Assembly: GCA_022432975.1 (NCBI GenBank)
Contig: CM039512.1
Location: 5,858,257-5,922,256, forward strand
Source of the DNA: Begonia masoniana
Taxonomy: Eukaryota > Streptophyta > Magnoliopsida > Cucurbitales > Begoniaceae
Reading direction: 5' to 3'
DNA: 64,000 nt
Positions 55,152 to 64,000 of this stretch are shown piece by piece (the stretch's first letter is position 1; each line of letters starts with the position of its first letter). The position numbers were made by a program, and so were the translations under genes. Below the pieces are notes generated by a model, which worked only from the letters and a program-made list of their open reading frames with translations, made no database searches and was not told the origin of the DNA.

Positions 55152-56359
55152 ATGACATCTTCATCCCGCGCTATTCCTAAACCGGCCAAGAAGAAGGCTA
55201 AAATCTCAGTTCGTCAGCCACGAGAGATTCCTCGTGCAAATCAGTGGCCGTCTTTCTTCTTTTCCAGTCAAGTTTCTGAAACAAGGTATTCTGACGACTT
55301 TAAGAATAAAACTTGGATTCCATGTCGTGGTATTTACTTTGAGGATTTAGCTGGTTTGGACATAGTTGAACCCTTGAAAGATCTCGGGTTATTGGGATTG
55401 TTCGATGTTGAATCCTTTTATTACCCCGAAGCTATTCAGATGTTTTATGCTAATCTGAGTTTTTCTTCGGACCTCTCTACGATAACGAGCTATGTGTATG
55501 GAAAGCACATAGTTATTACACCCCAATCAATCAATGTTGTTCTGGAGAGTTCCCATTTAGATAGCCGTTCCCAATTCTATGAGTCAGGCCATGAGCCTCC
55601 ATTCCTTGATTCTCCTGAGGGTCACCAGTTCTTAAAAACTATTGCTCTAGACCCAAACCACATCTCTGATCATTTAAAGGGCAAGCACCTAACCATCAGA
55701 GCTCGCCTCTTTCATCAGATGATCGGGTTCAACATTATTCCCAAGGGTGGTCACCATGATGAGGTGAGTGGAATGGAACTGTTTGTTCTGTTTGCACTTT
55801 ACCAAAAGACCCCATTCAACATGGGATTTATTGTTGTGAGACGGATGATTCAAGTTGTCACATCCAGGGCTACATCTCTTCCCTACAACTTGCTTCTCAT
55901 GAAAATCTTTGCGCTGCTTGAAGTTGAATTTCCAGAGGAAGATGATCTCTTCTGTCTTAAACCTTCCAGTTATTATTCTATCTCTACTCTGAAGAGAATG
56001 GGGATAAAAAAGACAAAGAAGGGAGATTTTTTCTTGGATGAGACCCGCAAAAAGGTGTCTAAGGCAGCTTCTGTCAAGCTTGGGAAAAGGAAACTTCTCA
56101 TGCCATAAGAGTCAGTTCAAGAAGGAGGGGATGAATCTAAGATTCCTGCATTCGATAATTCACCATCCACTTCCCATGTGTCTCGCTCCCAACCTCCTCC
56201 TCCAGTACCAAGACTCCCTGCTCCATCCTCTCAAGCTCCTACTTTTGAGGCACTCTCAGCTCCTTCCTCTGTGCATCTTCCATCTTTAGAGTATCCTCCT
56301 TCTCCTCCACCTTCTCTTTTGTTGCCTTCTCTACCTGATCCAGCTCCTGTCTCTCCCGA
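55152..56359 (+). pseudogene. Sirevirus env-like ORF, interrupted by chromovirus insertion
   Basis: From ATG 55152 (MTSSSRAIPKPAKKKAKISV) an open frame of 319 codons runs to TAA 56106-56108. Blocks: IYFEDLAGLDIVEPLKDLGL, YPEAIQMFYANLSFSSDLST, HIVITPQSINVVLE, IRARLFHQMIGFNIIPKGGH, ELFVLFALYQKTPFNMGFIV. The layout matches the 'env-like/putative plant transposon protein' ORF downstream of pol in Sireviruses and Athila elements. After the stop the same frame continues as a Pro/Ser-rich tail (SRSQPPPPVPRLPAPSS...) until the LTR at 56360. No clear signal peptide or membrane anchor is seen, so a true envelope role is unproven. Confidence 0.75.
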
Positions 56360-58447
56360 TGTAACGCCCCGAGTTATCTGAACCCGGTTCGTTACACAAA
56401 AGTTCGTACATGACTAAGAAATCTCAACTGTATTATTTTTTTTTTAAACTTTGCTCAACATTCAACATTTGACATAAGCTAAAATCTCAAAACATTTAAA
56501 ACTTGCAGCGGAAATCATTTGGACAACAATAGAGTTAAACAAAGCTATGAACATTGCTTGAAGTGTAAGAAATAATCAGCCAAAAAGAAATAGAGGTTTA
56601 AATCGTGAAATACTTGGGAAGTCGCAGAAGTCAAACGCATCTGCCGATGGATAAAGTCAACGAAAAAAGCAGAAACAGCAAATAGAAGGCTTCTACCGAT
56701 GACGTGGACCAGAAGAGTTGGAAACAAAAGACATCTCTTGGTGGACTGCATCTACCGATGACGTCAGCCCGGTAAATCAATTATCCAACATCAACCGATC
56801 ACTAAACGACAAAGCATAATATTCACTCATACCGGTAGTGCAAAATCTACATCTTCCGATAGAATTAAACCTACATCATCCAATGGCTTTTCTGGAGACA
56901 TCTTCCGATAGAATTAAACCTACATCATCCGATTGAATAAACCTCATGTACCGATGACCTTACTGAGACATCATCTGATGGCTTTACTGAAGACATCTTC
57001 CGATAAACAACACAACATCTACCGATAGACATCACCTACCGATAGAGGACATAGCGACATTTCAACTATTTCTTGCTAAGCAAGCACAACTCTAAGTACA
57101 AAAAAGAATTTACTTACTTCACCACAATCATTCAAAAACAATTCAAATCATTGCATTACTCAAGTCCAGTATAATCCAGTGTTAAAAACCAACGGAATAC
57201 TATTATCAGAAAAGTCTCAAGGTACTTTTTGAAAATATCAAAGCAACTTCTATCATCAGAAAGTTTAACATACTCAAATTGAAATCATTGTCCACTAAAC
57301 CTTCACAACCACTGACACCAGTTAAACCGCCCCATCAGATGCCAGATCGATGCCTGATTGCACCCCTCCAACCTGCCTAGTCCTTAACCAACACAGAGAA
57401 TTCACCTGCAGTATCCTCAACACCTACATCACAAAACTCATCTATTAGCCTAACGCTAAGTAAGTAAAGCAGTAATGAAATGAAATGCTGAAACATAAAT
57501 TCCTAAACATGCAATTTCTAATTTCTCATCTCAGTTGCATTCACGTTCATTCATAAGCTGATCTGATCCCTCGGTTCCCTTGGGAAGTGGATCAATTTTC
57601 CCAATGTTATACATCCTCTACTCGATTAAGGGGCAGATGAATTCTCTTAATAGCTGATCTGATCCCTCTGTTCCCTTGGGAGTGGGATCAATTCTCTCTA
57701 TGTTATAAATCCCTTCATAAGTTAAGGGGTGGATTAGTTCCCTTAATAGTTTGTCTGTCACATTCAGTTCATGCCTTACCATCCTTACATGGAAATTCAT
57801 TTTCGTAATCTTTCAAAAACATGATGCATGACATACAAAATCATTCACAAGATACATAACCCTACTGTTTTGTGATGTAGGCCCGAAGGCACATGCATAC
57901 TTTACTTACCTGGCTTCTGGAAATTATCTGGTCGCTACCTACTTTGAAAATCTGCTCACCTAAGTTCATAACAGAATATAAATCAAAACTTCACTAAACC
58001 TCACCAAGAATCAAACAGTGGTTCGAGGAATCCAGTTAGAAACTCTACTACCCGAGCATTCCCCCTTTATCACTAAAACCCGAATCTACGCTCAATCTCA
58101 GCTTCCTCAAAATCCTCACATTGTACTCCTTCAGGTATTTGACCACTATATCATAAGAGAAATGAGGAAAACTTACCTAAGTCGAAGGAGAATCGGGTGA
58201 GGAAAATCACCTAGAGAGCTCAGCTGGTTGAGCTGAAAACCCGAAGAGAAAAGTATGAAATGGTGGCGGCTACAGTGCATTAAACTCAATCCCTCTTTCC
58301 TTAATTTCGTTATCCACTTTTAAAAATGTAATTTACTCTAATGCCCTTGTCTAGTCTAGTCATTCAATAACCCTACTTAAATTATTGACTAATAAAGTGT
58401 ATACCATTAATAATAAAAGAGCTGGTTCGATAGAACAGGGTATTACA
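56360..58447 (-). repeat. 3' LTR of minus-strand chromovirus (family A)
   Basis: On the plus strand it starts TGTAACGCCCCGAG and ends CAGGGTATTACA. In sense (minus) orientation it lies downstream of gag-pol, right after the polypurine tract. It has CATCTGCCGATG/CATCTTCCGAT motifs (56636-57060), two minisatellite units (57560-57750) and GCCTTCGGGC on the minus strand (57881-57890). It inserted in the copia env-like ORF. The left flank is ...ctcccga, and the right duplication lies outside the window. Confidence 0.9.
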
Positions 58448-58465
58448 ATCTACCCTCCTTAAAAG
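58448..58465 (-). promoter_or_regulatory. Polypurine tract of the chromovirus
   Basis: The minus strand reads CTTTTAAGGAGGGTAGAT directly before the 3' LTR. It primes plus-strand DNA synthesis. Confidence 0.85.
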
Positions 58466-58482
58466 AATTTTGTCCTCAAAAT

Positions 58483-59009
58483 TCAGTACCTGAATAACTC
58501 TAGATGTTGGTCCATCATGTCTTGCTGGCGTTCCCAAGTTGTTTCCTCAATATTCTGGTTGTGCCACAAGACTTTCATTAGTAGAACCTCTTTGTTGCGC
58601 AATACCTTCACTGCATAATCTAAGATCTTTACTGGTTTCTCTTCATAGGCAAGGGTAGGATGAATCTCAAGGTCTTGCTGTTCCACGATTTGATATGGAT
58701 CCCTTATGCATTTCTTCAACATAGAAACATGGAACACACTGTGTATCCCATCCATAGACGCCGGTAGCTGCAACTGATAGGCTGCTCTCCCAACTCTCTT
58801 CAGAATAGTGAATGGTCCAATAAATCTGGGGTTCAACTTTCCTCTCTTTCCAAATCTCACCACTCCTTTGAAAGGTGACACCTTAAGGAAAACTTCATTA
58901 CCTACTTCAAATTCCAGTTCTCTTCGCCTTTTGTTTGCATAGCTTTTCTGCCGGCTTTGAGCTGTCAAGATTCTTTGTCGGATAAGAGCAATTTTCTCCA
59001 CTGTTTGCT
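58483..59009 (-). pseudogene. Chromovirus integrase C-terminus with chromodomain-like end
   Basis: The minus-strand frame reads [59 protein letters not shown] and HSVFHVSMLKKCI, and ends with VLWHNQNIEETTWERQQDMM, the chromodomain-like tail. It is shifted one frame from the preceding part by a 1-nt loss at about 59010. Together with the ~2.1-kb LTR this points to a Tekay/Del-type chromovirus. Confidence 0.88.
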
Positions 59010-60299
59010 GTCGATGTCAGGACCAATCAATTGTGCTTCTCCAACTTCATCCCAATACAATGGAGATCTGCACTTTCGTCCATACAATGCCTCGTATGGC
59101 GCCATGCCTATTGTTGCCTGAAAACTGTTGTTATAAGAAAATTCAATCAAGGACAAGTATTTGCTCCATGAACCTTGAAAGTCTAAGACACATGCACGGA
59201 GCATATCCTCTAATGTTTGAATGGTTCTTTCGGATTGTCCATCTGTTTGAGGGTGGAAAGCTGTGCTAAAACTAAGCTGTGTTCCCATAGCCTTGTGCAA
59301 ACTTTTCCAAAACTTAGATGTAAATCTAGAGTCTCGGTCTGAAACTATAGTGCTTGGAACTCCATACAGTCTAACAACTTCGTGCACATACAACTCAACC
59401 AGTTGATCCATCGAGTATGTTATCTTCATTGGCAGAAAGTGAGCAGATTTGGTTAAACGATCAACTATTAACCAAATTGCATCGTGACCCTTTGCTGTTC
59501 TAGGTAATCCTATAACAAAATCCATCGTTATTTGTTCCCATTTGCATTCGGGAACTGGTAAGGGTTGTAATGTTCCAGCAGGCCTCTGATGTTCAGCTTT
59601 GACTTGCTGGCAGATCAGACAGGACTCCACATACTCCGCCACACTTCTTTTCATACCTGGCCACCAATAATGTTGCTTGAGATCTCTGTACATTTTCGTA
59701 CTCCCGGGATGAACAGAGAGTCTAGAAGAATGTGCCTCAGATAGGATTCCCTTTCTAAGTTCAGTATCAGCCGGAACAAACCATCTATTTTGAAACTTGA
59801 GAATTCCATCAACTGAGCAGTTGAAATCCGACTTGCCAGTAGAATCCATGCACAACTTATACTTATTGCATTCAGTGTCATTCATTTGAACTTCCTTTAT
59901 TCTCTCCAAAATAGTAGGCCTTAAAGATATGGCCGAAAGCATGGCTGTCATACTAGACACAGCTTCCAGGTTGAATGTTTGGAATTCTGTCTCTAAAGCT
60001 ATCGGTATGTCTAAAGTCAATGTAGAGACCGAAGGAGTCACTCTACTCAAAGCATCAGCCACTACATTCGCCTTGCCAGGGTGGTACTTAATCTCAAAAT
60101 CATAATCTTTGACAAACTCTAACCACCTACGTTGCCTCATATTCAGTTCCTTTTGCGTGAAAATGTATTTCAGACTTTTATGATCTGAAAATATCTCACA
60201 AGTTTGTCCATACAGATAGTGCCTCCAAATCTTTAATGCGAAGACCACAACAGCTAATTCTAAGTCATGTGTAGGGTAATTCTTTTCATGTACTTTTAA
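59010..60299 (-). pseudogene. Chromovirus RNase H and integrase
   Basis: Minus strand: [20 protein letters not shown] and [20 protein letters not shown] (RNase H end), then [20 protein letters not shown] and CLICQQVK (integrase HHCC finger), [36 protein letters not shown] and [20 protein letters not shown] (DDE core with all three acidic positions). The start of this segment follows an in-frame TAG at 60300-60302 where Gln is expected. The integrase itself is uninterrupted until 59010. Confidence 0.92.
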
Positions 60300-61406
60300 C
60301 TACCTAGAAGCATAAGCTATAACCTTTCCATCTTGCATCAACACACAACCTAGTTCAATTTTGGAAGCATCACAATAAATACTAAATTTACCATCTTCAA
60401 CTGGAAGGGTTAAGATTGGAGCATTGGTCAATTTCTGTTTCAAGGTCTGAACGCTACGTTCACATTCTTCAGTCCACATATACTTCACATTTTTCCTTGT
60501 TAACCTAGTAAGGGGTGTTGCAATCTTTGCAAATCCCTCAATAAATTTTCTATAATATCCTGCTAATCCAAGGAAACTTCGAATATCAGTAGCATTCCTT
60601 GGTTGGGGCCACTCCTTGACTGCTTGAACCTTGGCTGGATCGACAGATATTCCATCTCCAGAAATCATGTGACCAAGAAAGTGAACTCTGTCCAACCAAA
60701 ACTCACACTTGGAAAACTTAGCATACAGTTGGTGCTGCCTTAGTAATCCTAACACCAAACCCAAATGTCTTGCATGCTCATCCTTAGTTCTAGAATAGAT
60801 TAGAATGTCATCAATGAATACAATGACAAACTTGTCCAAAAACTCGTGAAACACCCTATTCATAAGATCCATGAAGGCTGCTGGTGCATTTGTCAAACCA
60901 AAAGACATAAACAAAAACTCATAATGTCCATACCTTGTGCGAAAGGCAGTCTTTGGGATATCTTCAGATTTAACCTTCAGCTGGTAATAACTGGATCTAA
61001 GGTCAATCTTAGAGAAAATTCTTGCACCCTTAAGCTGGTCAAATATGTCATCAATCCTCGGCAAAGGGTACTTGTTCTTGACAGTTAACTTATTCAATTC
61101 TCTATAATCAATGCACATACGCATTGATCCATCTTTCTTTTTGACAAAAAGGACAGGTGCACCCCACGGTGAAAAGCTAGGGCGTATGAACCCTTTCTCC
61201 AATAAATCCTCTAACTGCTTCTTCAATTCCTTAAGTTCTGTTGGTGCTAATCTATATGGATTCTTAGATACAGGCTCAACGCCTGGGTAGACATCCACAA
61301 CAAATTCAATTTCCCTATCTGGTGGCAAGCCAGGAAGGTCATCTAGAAATACTTCCGGAAAATCTTGGACAACTAAAACATTTTCGGGGCTCGCTTTTTC
61401 TATTAG
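60300..61406 (-). pseudogene. Chromovirus reverse transcriptase
   Basis: Minus strand: [97 protein letters not shown], the catalytic [12 protein letters not shown], and RNase H start [20 protein letters not shown]. It is bounded by two premature stops, TAA at 61407-61409 and TAG at 60300-60302, both of which look like single C-to-T changes of Gln codons. Confidence 0.93.
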
Positions 61407-62967
61407 TTATGTGTCTAAAACACTGGCCAAAAAGCACAAATATTCCCTGCACGGGGAGGGTCTATAATTGACAGAGGTCATCACAGTCATTTCCTTACTC
61501 TTCTTCAGAGCTCGGAAGGTATGGTTTAAACCATCAGGGGGTTGAAAACTAACAACTCCAGTCCTACAATCTATTGTGGCATAATGCTTAAACAACCAAT
61601 TCATTCCTAGGATCACATCAAATCCCATTATGTCCATAACAATGAGATCAGCAGGCAAATTCATGTTTCCTACTAATACAACACTATCAGGCATCATTTG
61701 ATTGGAGTGCATGCGCTCGCCAGAGGGTAATGCTACGTTAAACACATGCTCAGAAGAAGTAAACCGTACATCTAACTTATCAGCAAATGTAGAGGCTATA
61801 AAAGAATGTGTTGCACCCGAATCTATCAAAGTAAAAGCAGGTATAGAGTTAATCAATATAGTACCTGACACTACAGTAGGCTGGTCCTCATCACCTGACT
61901 CCATCATGGAGAATATTCTTGGTTTAATCTTGGCAGGTCCGCCCTTCAAAGCTGGGCAGTCTCTGTTGACATGGCTAGCCTTGTTGCAATGGAAACATCG
62001 AATGACCCGGGGCTTTGGACAATCCTTGTACAAGTGTCCAACCTTTTCACAATTGAAGCACTTACCCGTTCCAAATCTACACTTCCCCGAGTGATTCTTC
62101 GAACATTTCGAGCACTGAGGGAATTTCTGGGTATTCGGTACCTTCTTTCCAGATCCTTGGCCACTCTGGCCCTCAATAGGCCTCTTCATTCCCTTCTGAT
62201 GGTGTGGCTGGATAAACTTTTGTGGAACCTTCTTTGGTCCAGCACACTTCTTTTCAGCTTCTTCCACTTCCAGAGCAGTGGACACAACTTCACTAAATGT
62301 CAAGCCTTTAATGCCACAGAATTTGACTCCTCGGTAAATCTCCGGCTTCAGTCCATGCACAAATTTGAACACCTTATCCTCGTCCTTATGAGCAAAATGT
62401 CCAGCAAACCTGGACAGGGACTCGAATTGCCTACTGTAATCAGCCACAGACCCTGTCTGCTTTAAGTTCAGAAACTCCAACTTCTTCGCGGTCTGGACAG
62501 TGCTGTTAAAATACTTCCCATAGAAAAGGTCCTTGAATTGTAACCAAGGCATCACTAAAACATCTGTGGTGGTCTCTATTGTTTCCCACCAGAGTTGAGC
62601 TTCACCAGCTAAATAAAATGTTGCTAACGTGACCTTGTCTCCTTCTCCTATGTTGGCACACCTAAACATACTCTCAATCTTTCTAAGCCATCCTTCAGCA
62701 ATAACTGGATCAGATGACTGTCCATCAAAACGTGGGTGGTCTTAGTCTCCGGAATCTATCTCAAGAATGTTCACTGCTAGAACCCGAGTTGGCACTTCCT
62801 TGTGTCTCCCGGCTCAACAGCACTCCTAATTGATCAGACTGTTGACGCACTATATCAGTCTGCTGACGCATCAATTCTGTCAGCTGCCTAATTACACTAG
62901 AGTCCTCCTCTTGCCTCGGACTTGGTATCTCTCTTGGTAATCTTGGTCTTCTTGGTCGTCTAGACAT
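61407..62967 (-). pseudogene. Chromovirus gag and aspartic protease
   Basis: ATG 62967 (MSRRPRRPRLPREIPSPRQE) begins gag. TGA at 62761-62763 and a 1-nt insertion in an A-run at about 62730 break it. Then LWWETIETTTDVLVMPWLQF, LEFLNLKQTGSVADYSRQFE, and two CCHC knuckles, CFNCEKVGHLYKDC and CFHCNKASHVNRDC. The protease motif FTLIDSGATHSFIAS and VILGMNWLFKHYATIDC follow. It ends at the TAA 61407. Tandem knuckles are less usual than a single one in this group. Confidence 0.92.
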
Positions 62968-63033
62968 TTGCTATATTCCTGTTCAAGGTTATTTACACTC
63001 TTAAATATCTAATAGCTAAGGTTAAGATAAACA

Positions 63034-64000
63034 CTTACTAAAGACATCTTCCGATAAACAACACGACATCTACCGATAGACATCACCTACCGATAGAGGA
63101 CATAGCAACATTTCAACTATTTCTTGCTAAGCAAGCACAACTCTAAGTACAGAAAAGAATTTACTTACTTCACCATAACCATTCAAAAACAATTCAAATC
63201 ATAGTATTACTCAAGTCCAGTATAATCCAGTGTTAAAAACCAACGGAATACTATTATCAGAAAAGTCTCAAGGTACTTTTTGAAAACATCAAAGCAACTT
63301 CTATCATCAGAAAGTTTAACATACTCAAATTGAAATCATTGTCCACTAAACCTTCACAACCACTGACACCAGTTAAACCGCCCCATCAGATGCCAGATCG
63401 ATGCCTGATTGCACCCCTCCAACCTGACTAGTCCTCAACCAACACAGAGAATTCACCTGCAGTATCCTCAACACCTACATCATAAAACTCATCTATTAGC
63501 CTAATGCTAAGTAAGTAAAGCAATAAGGAAATGAAATGCTGAAACATAAATTCCTAAACATGCAATTTCTAATTTCTCATCTCAGTTGCATTCACGTTCA
63601 TTCATAAGCTGATCTGATCCCTCGGTTCCATTGGGAAGTGGATCAATTTTTCCAATGTTATACATCCTCTACTCGATTAAGGGGCAGATGAATTCCCTTA
63701 ATAGCTGATCTGATCCCTCTGTTCCCTTGGGAGTGAGATCAATCATCCCAATGTTATAAATCCCTTCATAAGTTAAGGGGTGGATTAGTTCCCTTAATAG
63801 TTTGTCTGTCACATTCAGTTCATGCCTTACCATCCTTACATGGAAATTCATTTTCGTAATCTTTCAAAAACATGATGCATGACATACAAAATCATTCACA
63901 AGATACATAACCCTACTGTTTTGTGATGTAGGCCCGAAGGCACATGCATACTTTACTTATCTAGCTTCTGAAAATTGTCTGGTCGCTAGCTACTTCGGAA
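63034..64000 (-). repeat. 5' LTR of the chromovirus, truncated
   Basis: Homology with the 3' LTR begins at TTACTAAAGACATC (equivalent to about 56984) and continues nearly identically to the window end. The first ~620 bp of the LTR on the plus strand (its 3' end in sense orientation) and the primer-binding site are absent. Only 66 bp separate gag from the LTR remnant. Confidence 0.88.

Overview
This window is nuclear DNA of a flowering plant, most likely a eudicot. It has a multi-exon gene for a full-size PDR-type ABCG transporter with GT-AG introns. Around it lie dense nested transposable elements of plant type: Ty3/gypsy chromovirus, Athila-like, Ty1/copia Sirevirus-like, hAT and Mutator-like elements, plus endogenous pararetrovirus (Caulimoviridae) sequence. 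I see no bacterial operons, rRNA, tRNA genes or CRISPR. The species cannot be named from what is visible.

Layout. 1-5741: broken retroelement ORF, spacer and 3' LTR of an Athila-like element, with a solo chromovirus-type LTR (3200-5327) inside that LTR. 5742-9404: hAT remnant, broken plant-transposon ORF, a non-coding stretch with a strong UUCG hairpin, a three-copy ~172-bp tandem repeat, and a long inverted repeat. 9405-13623: solo copia LTR (TSD ctcaa) containing a second solo LTR (10362-13126, TSD cattc). 13640-17980: minus-strand Mutator-like transposase, split by a hAT element (14090-16564, TSD atatgcca). 17985-18300: cluster of perfect palindromes. 18466-24501: the ABCG/PDR gene, minus strand, 20 exons seen, cut off 5' by a 100-N assembly gap (24502-24601).

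24602-44130: a rearranged cluster of partial endogenous pararetroviruses, mostly minus strand. Encoded functions are movement protein, coat protein with zinc knuckle, aspartic protease, RT-RNase H and a second ORF of unknown function. Three copies of a TATA plus TGACG-type promoter are present. The cluster is interrupted by an LTR at 30463-36671, itself carrying a solo LTR and a hAT that captured a Tubby-like F-box exon, and by another solo LTR at 38710-40699. 44148-49470: LTR-like material of chromovirus type. 49471-56359: a Sirevirus-like copia element (LTR, tRNA-Met PBS, gag, deleted pol, RT-RNase H, env-like ORF). 56360-64000: a minus-strand chromovirus inserted into the env-like ORF, with gag-pol broken by three stops and two frameshifts.

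The only conventional host gene is the ABCG transporter, and as assembled it is incomplete: the N-terminal ~230-250 residues are missing and one exon has a 1-nt deletion. Everything else is mobile or viral DNA. The least expected signals are short hairpin motifs recurring in unrelated LTR families, a captured Tubby-like F-box fragment, an inverted coat-protein core in the viral cluster, and a 500-bp A/C-only tract flanked by a duplication.
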